From positions 1,550,001-1,614,000 of the forward strand of contig NZ_CP030827.1 in NCBI RefSeq assembly GCF_003597675.1: a DNA stretch of 64,000 bases, read 5' to 3'. The notes beneath the pieces are model-generated. The model was not told the origin of the DNA. It worked only from the letters and a program-made list of their open reading frames with translations, and ran no database searches. The translations under genes were made by a program, and so were the position numbers. Every line of letters begins with the position of its first letter. Within the stretch, counting starts at the first letter, position 1. Below, piece after piece: positions 36,413-44,231 of the stretch. The DNA is from Neorhizobium sp. NCHU2750. Lineage in GTDB: Bacteria; Pseudomonadota; Alphaproteobacteria; Rhizobiales; Rhizobiaceae.

Positions 36413-37507
36413 TTAAACCATCTTTGTGTGGTAAGGGTTGCCCTCCAATGTTGGAACATAATCCTTCTCATTGAGGGTAAAGAACACGCAGGTATGCAAT
36501 GGTCTATCGCTTGTCGGTGATTTGTACGAGACCATTAAGGAGATGATTGCCGATCCGGGATCGTGACGAGGATCGAACTCTATGGAATGACTCTCGTTAT
36601 CGAGCCAAACATCATCGATTAAGGGGGCGACGTGCCTAGGATTTTGGACATCGGGTTTGTCCAGTAGCCTTTTATACTCTTTGTCGAAATCAAAATGGTT
36701 GGACTGTATTGCGTCCCATCTTAGATGAATATCGAATGCCGGTGACGCGCCTTTGTTTATCAGGTGGACTCTCGTTCCAACTACGATTGCCCTTTTGTCG
36801 CTGGTCACTTTCAGCACGGACGGAAGAAGGCTGGCTTCGACAAAAATCCAAGGTCGTTCGGTATTCTTCGCGATATCGTTCGCGGCGCTAGCACTGGCGG
36901 CTGCATTTTTCGCAAAAATCGCTGCACCTATTGCAGCTAATAGAGTAAAAATGGATATCAGCGTACCAAATAAGCTGAGGTAGAATTGATACCATCCGAT
37001 GTTGACTGCGTTCGCAGCCGCGTCTGCTGCTCGCCATTGCGCGCAGATATCGTTACGGGTCGTATCGTCGGTATTGCAAACCGGATCGGGCGGGGCGCTA
37101 CCATTCTCTGGTCCTGCGACTCCGTCAATGGTCGATATCACGTTGAAGGTTGTTCCGATTGAACTGTGACTTCCTGAGTATGGTCCCGGTGCTGGCGCAT
37201 TTCCAAGAAATTTACCCACGGGCGGGTTGGAAAACCCCCAACCAGAAGTGGCCTTTTCCGTCGAATCTCCTCCGGACAAACCTCCCATTCCATTAGGCTC
37301 TCCATTGAAAATTTGTTTGGTCCCATCCGTAGAGGTTTTTCCGGTAGTTGCCATACTGCCAGCGATTGCGCATGGAGCAGCTCCGAACAATACGCTGAAT
37401 GCGATTACCGATAGAATTTGGATGGGCAGGTAGTTTATTTTTTCTAGTTTCAGACGTGTCATCATTCTGGGAAGTGTCCCCCATTTCCCCAAGTTGAACG
37501 TTTTCAT
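36413..37507 (-). CDS. Membrane protein of unknown function
   Basis: 364 residues. An N-terminal hydrophobic segment (about 27-50, ILSVIAFSVLFGAAPCAIAG) could be a signal peptide, followed by a Gly/Pro/Ser-rich extracytoplasmic region with a CNTDDTTRNDIC segment. Two further transmembrane segments lie around 170-205 (WYQFYLSLFGTLISIFTLLAAIGAAIFAKNAA), and a soluble C-terminal domain follows. Proteins with this hydrophobic-then-soluble plan are common passengers in alphaproteobacterial prophages, and some may affect superinfection. The exact start is uncertain. Confidence 0.62.
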   Translation of the reverse strand: MKTFNLGKWGTLPRMMTRLKLEKINYLPIQILSVIAFSVLFGAAPCAIAGSMATTGKTSTDGTKQIFNGEPNGMGGLSGGDSTEKATSGWGFSNPPVGKFLGNAPAPGPYSGSHSSIGTTFNVISTIDGVAGPENGSAPPDPVCNTDDTTRNDICAQWRAADAAANAVNIGWYQFYLSLFGTLISIFTLLAAIGAAIFAKNAAASASAANDIAKNTERPWIFVEASLLPSVLKVTSDKRAIVVGTRVHLINKGASPAFDIHLRWDAIQSNHFDFDKEYKRLLDKPDVQNPRHVAPLIDDVWLDNESHSIEFDPRHDPGSAIISLMVSYKSPTSDRPLHTCVFFTLNEKDYVPTLEGNPYHTKMV

Positions 37508-38326
37508 ATTGCTTAGTATATGCCATCACACTATTCGGCACGTCCAACGGAAAATCCCTGGAATCGACCTAGCGAAAACGCGGCTGTGAAGACGGGCACC
37601 ACTTCAGACCCCTACAATTGCACGGTTCAGTAACGGGATTACCCTGTTCAATGTTGGTCGGGACGCCACGGCTTTTCCAGAGATCGAACAGTGGTTGGCA
37701 GAAGATCGCAGTAGGTAACAGTTGAACCCAATGGCGATTGGTAGGGTTTGGCAGGTGCCATCAGGTAACGACAGGATTCTAGCAGTTACGCTATTGGGTA
37801 TTGGTTGGTATTGGTTTGATCCTTCCACTTACCAAATGATCAAATCCAGCCGGGATGGACCGCGTAGCGGGACATCGTCGCGTAGCGACGTCATGAGGAT
37901 TGATGGGGTTCAAAAAGAACTGGTGGATGTTGGTTGAACCCTATTGGTCTCCATCGGTACTGGTTGGACTTCTTGGATATCCATGATGGTCACAGAACCT
38001 CATTAGATCATTTTGTTCGAACTGGTCCTTCCTGAATCTTATGGAATCTCATTGAACCTTATGATGCGCTTCGCGCATGCTCGCTACGCTCGCTTACCCA
38101 TGTTTTTATGAGATGAGATTCCTTCAACGATCCATCAAATATCCATGAGATGACGCATGGATAAAATCTTAGATTCAAAGAAGATAAAGTAGCGTCAAAT
38201 AGCCGTATTGAGGTTGCGCTTGTCGTCACTCAATAGCCATCGGATTGCATAGAAATCGATTTCCGTTCGGGGCAAACAAAGCAAAGATATTCCAGCTATT
38301 TGTCCGATCGATAAGCGATCGGGACG

Positions 38327-38333
38327 CTAAATA
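38327..38333 (+). promoter_or_regulatory. CTAAATA motif upstream of helicase-like gene
   Basis: CTAAATA about 166 bases before the ATG at 38500, followed by a GACAGTG ... CATTGTC stem (38354-38385). Confidence 0.4.
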
Positions 38334-38430
38334 GATTTGGAATTGAAACCTCTTGGACAGTGGTCTTCGTTCCGAAGGTCATTGTCACTGGTTCGTTCCA
38401 TCTTTCCTGTTTTGATTTTTGAAGAAGGTC

Positions 38431-38467
38431 AAGGGTTCGGTGAATGTCCAAGAGGCACCGGACCCTT
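38431..38467. other. Leader hairpin shared with 44.5 kb
   Basis: AAGGGTTCGGTG and CACCGGACCCTT form a 12-bp stem with one G-T wobble. The inner ten-base arms AAGGGTTCGG/CCGGACCCTT recur exactly, on the other strand, at 44496-44527. Located 33 bases before the helicase-like gene. Confidence 0.5.
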
Positions 38468-38499
38468 CTTCGTGTCAACAACTCAAATCAGGAAAGGAA

Positions 38500-39984
38500 A
38501 TGCAAAATCAATCAATTACAATCCCCCACGCCAAGCCCACGTTCTATTTCGCTGATGCCCATGCCGGTAGTGGCAAGACGTATTCGGCACACCAGTTCAT
38601 TGCAGGGCAAAACGACTTCTTCACTATTGCGACTCAGACGAATGAACTGAGCGATCAGCAAGCCAAAGACCTTGCTGAAATTGGCATCAGTGCCACCGTC
38701 ATCCAACAGAAGAAGTCGTCGGACAATTGCACCAAGAAATACAAAAATCACTGTTCTGATAAGCGCACCAGCGTGGCGTTGATCAACCAAGGTGTGGCGT
38801 TTCAGAATATCAAAGAAGCAGCCCACCAAAACCTTATCGTGGACGAATTTCCGTCACCGGTGACGAAGGTCACTCTCACTGAAGACATCTCCGCAACCCG
38901 CGAATTCATCAGTAAATTGATCAAGGCAAAGCCCTGTGAATATGAAGGCTGGCTTGAGGTTATCGACACCGAAGATACAACCGAAATTGCCGAGTTTGGG
39001 AAGAAGCGAGAATCGTCAGTTCCTTCCCATGTAATCGAGCTTTGTAAGCGCGTTCATAGCCCGCATCATCGAAGCTTTGTCGCTGCCAAGAATTACGTCG
39101 GATTCATTTCTGGTTTGGAAGACGATGAGGGGATTTCGTCCGATAGCGACGATTCCAAGAAAAAGATGGTCATCTACTCATTCGTTCAGCCATCCATCCT
39201 TTCGCACTATAAGTCAGTGACCTTCATGGGGGCGAATTTCGCCTATTCAAAGCTCTATCGCTATTGGGCTGACAAGGTTGATTGGGTCGTTCATCCTTCG
39301 ATTGAGGGTGTTCGATATGAGGATTTCTCCCATAAAGCGCCTCTGATCGACCTTTACCATTTGTCGGAAGAAATGCTTTCGTGGACGCATCTCAGTAAGC
39401 GGATTGGCTATGATAACTTTGTCTTGTCTGTCGCTGACGTAATCGAACAGCAATTCCCCAAACAGCCGCACATCGTCACCATGAGCGCCAAGGGTGAAGG
39501 ATCATGGCGTCTTAAAACGGGCGAAGCTATCTCACCGAACCCGGTCGGCTTAAACGCCTACCAAGACAGGTACTTGGCTGTCCATCTCGCCCCTCTACTC
39601 CAATCGAATATGGACAGCGCCATTTGGTTGGCGGTTGCGGGGATGACGGCTTCCGAACTGTTTGTCTCGCAAGCGATCGAATTGCTGTATCAATTTTTGA
39701 CCCGAACGGCGGTGCGGGACGGCAAGAAATATTCAGAAGATCATCCAGAGGATCAGACGCGCCTTTCCTTCGTAGGCTTGGATCGCGGACAGATGGAGTA
39801 CGTCGGCAGCATCTTCGGCGTTTCGAAGCCATCGGTGCTGTTGGAAGTGCCGGCTCTCACTGAATATACGCGGGCACCACGGAAACAGCGCTCTGACAAA
39901 AAGAGCGACGATGAGAAGCGCGCTTCCAAAAGCGAACGCCAAAAGCAGCGCCGAGCCGAGAAGAAGGCTCAAGCCAGCCTGTAA
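38500..39984 (+). CDS. SF2 helicase-like ATPase
   Basis: 494 residues. Walker A is AHAGSGKT (about 20-27), Walker B is LIVDEFPSP (about 112-120). Later, NPVGLNAYQD and QAIELLYQFLTRTAVRD look like helicase motifs V and VI. The C-terminal 40 residues are highly basic and charged. This fits a phage DNA-unwinding or replication-initiation ATPase. No polymerase or primase is in the prophage, so host replication enzymes would be used. The ATG at 38500 has GGAAAGGAA right before it; a longer in-frame start covering the leader hairpin was rejected. Confidence 0.68.
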   Translation: MQNQSITIPHAKPTFYFADAHAGSGKTYSAHQFIAGQNDFFTIATQTNELSDQQAKDLAEIGISATVIQQKKSSDNCTKKYKNHCSDKRTSVALINQGVAFQNIKEAAHQNLIVDEFPSPVTKVTLTEDISATREFISKLIKAKPCEYEGWLEVIDTEDTTEIAEFGKKRESSVPSHVIELCKRVHSPHHRSFVAAKNYVGFISGLEDDEGISSDSDDSKKKMVIYSFVQPSILSHYKSVTFMGANFAYSKLYRYWADKVDWVVHPSIEGVRYEDFSHKAPLIDLYHLSEEMLSWTHLSKRIGYDNFVLSVADVIEQQFPKQPHIVTMSAKGEGSWRLKTGEAISPNPVGLNAYQDRYLAVHLAPLLQSNMDSAIWLAVAGMTASELFVSQAIELLYQFLTRTAVRDGKKYSEDHPEDQTRLSFVGLDRGQMEYVGSIFGVSKPSVLLEVPALTEYTRAPRKQRSDKKSDDEKRASKSERQKQRRAEKKAQASL

Positions 39985-39996
39985 CAACCACAACCA

Positions 39997-40003
39997 CTAA
40001 ATA
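39997..40003 (+). promoter_or_regulatory. CTAAATA motif before the 260-residue gene
   Basis: CTAAATA lies 15 bases before the 40019-40041 hairpin and 87 bases before the ATG at 40091: motif, hairpin, gene, as elsewhere. Confidence 0.45.
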
Positions 40004-40018
40004 CCATCACGGCACGAG

Positions 40019-40042
40019 AACAGGCGCATAAGCCGCCTGTTT
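40019..40042 (+). terminator. Hairpin between helicase-like and 260-residue genes
   Basis: AACAGGCG and CGCCTGTT form an 8-bp stem with a 7-base loop and a short T tail. It could end the upstream message or act as a leader stem for the CTAAATA element just before it. Confidence 0.5.
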
Positions 40043-40090
40043 GCCGCCCAATTCCATACAAATCATATTATCTCAGGAGAATATTTCCAT

Positions 40091-40873
40091 ATGAACCACA
40101 CCGCTATTTCCGACATTTTCACCGCCTCTGTTAAGGCTGATGAAACTGCCAAGCCGACCCACGCTGTTAAAGTCCCCGCGACCAGTATCTTGGATCACTT
40201 CCAACTCGTAGGGTCTCATTTCGTCAATGACATTCCGGTGCATAGAGCCGAGGCGGTAATCCGGGCAGATTATGACATCTATCGCCCGAAGACCCTGCGT
40301 GGCTTTTTCGTTGCCATCGGTTCGTCGGAGCATGGCCCCTTCGCATCGATTGTTGAAGCCGAGACATTCGCTCGTGCTAACGCAAGTAATTTTGCCAAGG
40401 ATCAATCAGTGATGAATTTCCTCACCGATTGTATGGAGACGCCTGACCCTGCGGTCATGGTCATCTTGGACACCATTTTTCCGGACTTTAAGGCGCCCTC
40501 CTACCAGCGTTTTGATCACAAAGAGTTCTTCACTGAAGAGCATTTTATGATCAGCGGGAAAAACTCGCAGTGGATACAATATGCCAAGCTTGAGGCTGGT
40601 GTCAGGAACCTTTGCATTCACCACTATTTCAAGCGAACCCCGCTTCCCAACAGCAACTATTTCGTTGCTGAGCCGAATGGCATGACGGAGGAAGCGCTAG
40701 AGGAAGCCGTCAGTAAAGGACGCAATTACGCTCCAATGCTCAAAGCGATTGCCGATCCGACGAAGCTCGTTCTTATCGAGCAAGGTAGTCCTTATCGTCG
40801 GATTGCATATGATTATGTGATGACGGTCATCGTCCTAGATAAGAGCAACATCGATCGGGTGAAAGCCGCCTGA
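40091..40873 (+). CDS. Hypothetical phage protein, 260 residues
   Basis: Not recognised. Soluble, mixed alpha/beta, with FQLVGSHFVNDIPVHRAEAV and KTLRGFFVAIGSSEHGPFAS. No transmembrane segment or catalytic motif seen. An AGGAGAATATTTCC ribosome region precedes the ATG. It is in the same direction as the helicase-like gene and closed by a strong terminator. Confidence 0.65.
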   Translation: MNHTAISDIFTASVKADETAKPTHAVKVPATSILDHFQLVGSHFVNDIPVHRAEAVIRADYDIYRPKTLRGFFVAIGSSEHGPFASIVEAETFARANASNFAKDQSVMNFLTDCMETPDPAVMVILDTIFPDFKAPSYQRFDHKEFFTEEHFMISGKNSQWIQYAKLEAGVRNLCIHHYFKRTPLPNSNYFVAEPNGMTEEALEEAVSKGRNYAPMLKAIADPTKLVLIEQGSPYRRIAYDYVMTVIVLDKSNIDRVKAA

Positions 40874-40896
40874 TCATCGAACCATAGCCTGAAACG

Positions 40897-40931
40897 AAAA
40901 AAGCCCGCTGAGATCATCAAGCGGGCTTTCG
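40897..40931. terminator. Bidirectional terminator
   Basis: AAAGCCCGCT (40900-40909) and AGCGGGCTTT (40920-40929) form a perfect 10-bp stem with A- and T-tails on both sides. It separates two converging genes. Confidence 0.85.
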
Positions 40932-40952
40932 CGTATTCGGGTGCAGCGCGGC

Positions 40953-41225
40953 TTAGACGGACGGCGCGCAAACGATAATGCGAGACAGAACGCGGTCAAA
41001 GCCGACGATCTCGCGAGCCACACGAAGAGCGCGTGCCTGATCGCCAGTCGTCCGAACAGCGCCTTCGAGCACGATGTAATCGCCGGTCACATCAACGGAC
41101 AGGTCTTTTCCGTCGAAGTTATGCAGATAGCTCAGTTCCGTCTCGATGGCAGTTTTCTCCATCGAGATACCGTGATCGCGAGCGAATTCGAAAGTAGCGG
41201 AAGGCTGAAGAGTGCTGAGAAACAT
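40953..41225 (-). CDS. BON-domain protein
   Basis: 90 residues. The C-terminal two thirds (LSVDVTGDYIVLEGAV ... DQARALRVAREIVGFDRVLSRI) match the BON domain pattern: beta strand, G-x-V-x-L-x-G-x-V, helix, G-hydrophobic-x-x-V. BON domains usually bind membranes or periplasmic ligands in OsmY-like proteins. There is no signal peptide here, so it is likely cytoplasmic. Start at 41225 chosen for AAGGACAAGACG upstream. It may be a lysogeny-expressed accessory gene. Confidence 0.65.
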   Translation of the reverse strand: MFLSTLQPSATFEFARDHGISMEKTAIETELSYLHNFDGKDLSVDVTGDYIVLEGAVRTTGDQARALRVAREIVGFDRVLSRIIVCAPSV

Positions 41226-41298
41226 CGTCTTGTCCTTGAACATGAATGCTACATGAACAAACCGTTCAGGAAGCGGTTATGTTCCGGTGGCGGTGAAA

Positions 41299-41469
41299 TT
41301 ATTTGGCGGTGGTCATCCGGAGCGCGCTGTCTTCAAAACGCACCGGCAATTCGGGGAACGGGGATCGCCATTCGCGGATAAGCCGCTGTTCCGTTTGCCT
41401 ATCGAGCTTCAGTGCCGATGTGTCGGGCTTTCCGATGATTTGGGCGGGTGTTCTAATTTGATCATCCAT
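41299..41469 (-). CDS. Small protein after the Rz-like gene, 56 residues
   Basis: Not recognised. Starts MDDQIRTPAQIIGKPDTSAL, ends RFEDSALRMTTAK, soluble. It begins 3 bases after the stop of the Rz-like gene, so it is in the same transcript. It has no lipobox, so it is not an Rz1-type outer-membrane spanin. Confidence 0.5.
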   Translation of the reverse strand: MDDQIRTPAQIIGKPDTSALKLDRQTEQRLIREWRSPFPELPVRFEDSALRMTTAK

Positions 41470-41472
41470 GGG

Positions 41473-41853
41473 TCACCGCACCGTAATCGCCCGGATCGCA
41501 TCGATCGACGCCGCAAAGGCATCATTCGCCTTCGTCTCAATCCCGCTAGCATCGCTGTCGGTCGTCAGATCAAGTGCGTCGATCGCATTCCAGCTTGCGG
41601 CTTGTTCCATCTCGGTAGCCATGATGCTGTGTGTCAGCTTGGCGTTGGCGGCTGCTAGTGTCTGAGCATCGGCAACCATTTGGGCGATCGTCTTTTCGTT
41701 GGTGCTGACCGCGTCTTCGAGTCGAGCGTTATTGGCTTTCAGCGTGTCGATCGTGGCTGCATCCCGGCTGGATTGATACCACCAGCACCCGCCGAGAATG
41801 ACGATTACCGCGATTAGACCAAGGATGATGTAGAGCGTGAACTGTTGAAGCAT
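41473..41853 (-). CDS. Rz-like inner-membrane spanin
   Basis: 126 residues. One N-terminal transmembrane segment (about 6-25, TLYIILGLIAVIVILGGCWW) followed by a coiled coil (about 30-95), the plan of lambda Rz. Such proteins span the periplasm and disrupt the outer membrane in the last lysis step. The LGGC at the end of the membrane segment resembles a lipobox, but a Trp at +2 would be odd. No embedded or following Rz1-like lipoprotein was found. Confidence 0.6.
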   Translation of the reverse strand: MLQQFTLYIILGLIAVIVILGGCWWYQSSRDAATIDTLKANNARLEDAVSTNEKTIAQMVADAQTLAAANAKLTHSIMATEMEQAASWNAIDALDLTTDSDASGIETKANDAFAASIDAIRAITVR

Positions 41854-41870
41854 GCCCTATGTAGTGCTTC

Positions 41871-42602
41871 TTACGCGTCAGTAACTCTGAGAGAGGACCA
41901 CATTAATTCGTTTAGCGAATTCATGCTGATTTTCTCTTCTACCCCCAATTTTTCCCGTAAGTAGCTGCGTCTGGCGCTGATGCTAGCGTCGTCAGTCGGG
42001 TATTCCCCGCCCTCAATCGCATCGATGTGCCAAGCACTCTGGTTTTGCTCGACAAAGATGATCAGTTCGAATGCTGCCTCTGCTACGTACTCCAAGTAGC
42101 TCGAAATATCGGATGAAAAGACGAAAGAACTTTTCTTCGCGATACGCTCAAGGTCTTGCCATTCACTTCCAAGCATTGGTTTAGATTCCATCGAGCGCTT
42201 GACGGCTAGAAGCTCATTGTAGATTTCAAACCGTTTATCGAACAGGTTAAGCCGATACGTCTGCTTTGCCGATTCTTGAGCCTGATTATGCTGCATCACC
42301 AATAAAGCGTTTTGTTTGGTGATGTTCTGCATCTGCCCATCGATGACATCTTGCCCCTTCGCGAATTGGTCGCGTGTTTCGTCTAACTCCTGACGTTGGG
42401 TTAAAACGGCAGCGACAAGCCAGATAAAGGCGAGGGGAGAGAAAATGCCCGAAAGAAAGTCACCGATCTCGTTCAGGGCGCCGGTCGTAATGTGGGTTGT
42501 GATCCGGATAGGACCGATAATGAGGACGGAGCCGACAAGGTAAACTATCGTGAAGCCGCCCGCTGCCCATAGCCAATTGACTTGCTTTGCCCATTCCCTC
42601 AC
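41871..42602 (-). CDS. Two-span membrane protein with coiled coil
   Basis: 243 residues from a GTG start. Two N-terminal transmembrane segments (about 10-31 and 48-69), then a coiled coil (about 72-110) and a helical cytoplasmic domain (about 115-240). No enzymatic motif. Many alphaproteobacterial prophages carry proteins of this plan, possibly for superinfection exclusion, but there is no direct evidence. It overlaps the C-terminal extension of the GIY-YIG gene. Confidence 0.6.
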   Translation of the reverse strand: MREWAKQVNWLWAAGGFTIVYLVGSVLIIGPIRITTHITTGALNEIGDFLSGIFSPLAFIWLVAAVLTQRQELDETRDQFAKGQDVIDGQMQNITKQNALLVMQHNQAQESAKQTYRLNLFDKRFEIYNELLAVKRSMESKPMLGSEWQDLERIAKKSSFVFSSDISSYLEYVAEAAFELIIFVEQNQSAWHIDAIEGGEYPTDDASISARRSYLREKLGVEEKISMNSLNELMWSSLRVTDA

Positions 42603-43023
42603 GATCAGCCCCTATCTTCAGCTTACTGACATGTTTCGATGCGATGCGGCATTGAATGTAATCGTTGTAGAAAGAGTCGTCCAAGAGGACATCATGTTCG
42701 AACTGAAGCTTGGCTTCGAGATAGCTCATTTCTGATGATGTTCGACAAAGGTGCAGGATTTCCCGGCTAAAGCGGTCCCGCCCATGTTCGGCGACAAGCC
42801 GCTGAATGGTCTTGTTCGATCCGTAATAGTCAGCCCAATCAGATTCCTGGACCTTTTTCCGCTTCTTGGTCGATCCTTTCAGCGGGGGGAGAGTGGTCGT
42901 GAACCAGAAGGTTTTGCGCCCAATATAACGGCGCCCGTTGTCCCTATCGGTGAGAATGTAGACGAACCCGACATATGAGCCGATGTCGGCGCTGATGAAC
43001 GGCTGATTATTATAGAACCAAAT
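42460..43023 (-). CDS. GIY-YIG (Seg-like) endonuclease with apparent AUU start
   Basis: 187 residues. From the ATT at 43023 the frame reads IWFYNNQPFISADIG, then the GIY-YIG pair as GFVYILTD (about 19-26) and RRYIGRKTF (about 31-39), DWADYYGSN and HGRDRFSREIL, then SYLEAKLQFEHDVLL with the expected Glu. This matches T-even-phage-like Seg proteins up to about residue 130 (CRIASKHVSKL). There is no ATG, GTG or TTG between the in-frame upstream stop and the nuclease motif. AGGGG lies 9 bases before ATT. The last ~57 residues run over the next gene and look like a read-through extension. Confidence 0.72.
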   Translation of the reverse strand: MWFYNNQPFISADIGSYVGFVYILTDRDNGRRYIGRKTFWFTTTLPPLKGSTKKRKKVQESDWADYYGSNKTIQRLVAEHGRDRFSREILHLCRTSSEMSYLEAKLQFEHDVLLDDSFYNDYIQCRIASKHVSKLKIGADREGMGKASQLAMGSGRLHDSLPCRLRPHYRSYPDHNPHYDRRPERDR

Positions 43024-43031
43024 GGCGGCAT

Positions 43032-43052
43032 ACCCCTAAAAGGGATATTTAT
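43032..43052 (-). promoter_or_regulatory. ATAAATA motif plus hairpin and ribosome site
   Basis: Minus strand ATAAATA (43052-43046) followed at once by CCC-TTTTA-GGG, whose 3' arm is also the AGGGG ribosome site 9 bases before the ATT codon. The stem could mask the ribosome site. Confidence 0.5.
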
Positions 43053-43150
43053 CGCGGCGGCACTAATGCAGGTTCAGCTAATGTTCCCTGTATATCCGAT
43101 GAATGTTCGGGTGATGTTGTGCGGAAACAGACAATTCGATTTAGCGGGAC

Positions 43151-43183
43151 AAAAAAAGAACCCGGCTTGTCCTGACCGGGTTC
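43151..43183 (-). terminator. Rho-independent terminator
   Basis: Minus strand GAACCCGG (43183-43176) and CCGGGTTC (43165-43158) followed by seven Ts. It ends leftward transcription entering from the 43.5 kb gene. Confidence 0.85.
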
Positions 43184-43312
43184 AATGGTTCCTCATGCTG
43201 ATACCGGGGAGAAAACCACGTCCAGAAAATGAGGGATAGGGCTAAATCTCGCACTAGATGGAACTGATGCTGATCCAGAGCGTTTGAGGGCGCCAGTTGG
43301 GGGAATTCAGCG

Positions 43313-43504
43313 TTGTCATCGCATATTAAAACGCATGAAATTGACTCGAAAATTCTTCATGAAGTCGTCCGGGTCAGCGACTTTGCTCTTCAGCACAAGC
43401 TGACCAGCGATGAGCAACTGAGGCTTATCAGGCTGCTTGGTACCTTCGCCACTCGCCAAGAATTGCTGATGAATATGCGGCGAAAATCCCGAATCCGCCA
43501 TTAA
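43313..43504 (+). CDS. Small hypothetical protein with TTG start, 63 residues
   Basis: Not recognised. Helical (DSKILHEVVRVSDFALQHKL; LRLIRLLGTFATRQELLMNM). GGGGA lies 8 bases before the TTG. It converges on, and overlaps by 4 bases, the gene on the other strand. Confidence 0.45.
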   Translation: MSSHIKTHEIDSKILHEVVRVSDFALQHKLTSDEQLRLIRLLGTFATRQELLMNMRRKSRIRH

Positions 43505-43701
43505 GCCAGCGGTTTCAGCATAACCTTCAGCTCTTCTGACGACCGAAAGCCGGACAGCCACAGTCCGACGAGATCGTGCCCTATCGTTTGAACCTGCGCG
43601 TCATCGATGCTGATTTTCATCTCGCTGCAAACTTCGGCGAGCACCGTACGAAGGTGCATCAGGTCTTTCGGCTCAAGGGCCTCGTAACTCTTCAAATACA
43701 T
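43501..43701 (-). CDS. Small hypothetical protein, 66 residues
   Basis: Not recognised. Starts MYLKSYEALEPKDLMHLRTV, helical and soluble. Upstream of it is a GGGGCTAGATC ribosome site. Its transcript probably ends at the 43.16 kb terminator. Confidence 0.52.
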   Translation of the reverse strand: MYLKSYEALEPKDLMHLRTVLAEVCSEMKISIDDAQVQTIGHDLVGLWLSGFRSSEELKVMLKPLA

Positions 43702-43835
43702 GATCTAGCCCCATTTTTGCCGTTATCCTACCGCGTTTGCCCGATGCGGAAAGATGCGAAATCTCATAATGACGTGATTGACTTACCGCTAAAATGAGAA
43801 CACAACAAGAACGAAATCTTGAATGTGAGGCTCAG

Positions 43836-44051
43836 ATGGACGCGACAGACGCGATTATGCAGCAATTGCGAGAACGCGATGTGACGGCTGATAAGCCGAT
43901 AAACCTGTACGAGATTGGTCCAACGCTGGTTGGGGCAGGATATAGTGAAGGTGAGATCGTGAACGCGCTGTTCTATCTTCAGTCGATGAAGCGAATTGAA
44001 TTGATGGACGGCAACCGAGTGAGACTGATCACGTCACAAACCAGCCAATGA
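43836..44051 (+). CDS. Small winged-helix-like protein, 71 residues
   Basis: Starts MDATDAIMQQLRERDVTADK; the pattern helix, helix (YEIGPTLVGAGYSEGEIVNALFYL), wing (RIELMDGNRVRLI) suggests a compact winged-helix DNA-binding domain. If so it could be a small phage regulator. GAGG lies 5 bases before the ATG at 43836; the ATG 42 bases upstream is an alternative start. It overlaps the converging membrane-peptide gene. Confidence 0.52.
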   Translation: MDATDAIMQQLRERDVTADKPINLYEIGPTLVGAGYSEGEIVNALFYLQSMKRIELMDGNRVRLITSQTSQ

Positions 44052-44178
44052 TAGTGCTGCCGATGTAGAACAGGATCGCAAAAGCGATCATCAGCGAGAC
44101 GAGCGTGATGAACAGCCGATTTTTGGGCTTCGGCGGAAGAGGCGGCGTCTCTGTCTGGCGGCTCGCGAGATAAGGCAT
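44029..44178 (-). CDS. Small membrane protein, 49 residues
   Basis: Pro-rich N-terminal segment (TETPPLPPKPKNR) and one transmembrane helix (LFITLVSLMIAFAILFYIGSTIIGWF). The ATG at 44178 has an excellent AAAGGAG site, so the longer frame is not used. Function unknown; could be a lysis or exclusion peptide. Confidence 0.6.
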   Translation of the reverse strand: MPYLASRQTETPPLPPKPKNRLFITLVSLMIAFAILFYIGSTIIGWFVT

Positions 44179-44231
44179 GGTGGCTCCTTTACAGGAAAAC
44201 CGACCGCTACTCATATTTGTTCCGTATGAGA

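Larger units (their letters stand above)
37508..38499. other. About 1 kb non-coding region with repeats; candidate origin or control region
   Basis: No credible gene. It contains dense short repeats: TTGG-rich direct repeats (about 37730-37760, 37793-37815, 37935-37975), TTGAACC-type repeats (37724, 37933, 38052), three copies of GCGTAGC or its inverse (37862, 37877, 38087) and hairpins such as CGTCGCGTAGCGACG and ATGCGCTTCGCGCAT. A CTAAATA motif (38327) and two leader hairpins precede the helicase-like gene. Iteron-like clusters before a replication-type gene suggest a phage origin, but this is inference. Confidence 0.4.

Noticed and set aside
37604..37937. Short frames of 71-74 residues within the repeat-rich region
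   Set aside because: No ribosome sites and repeat-derived composition.
37700..38300. CRISPR array
   Set aside because: Repeats are short, imperfect and irregularly spaced; no cas genes in the window.
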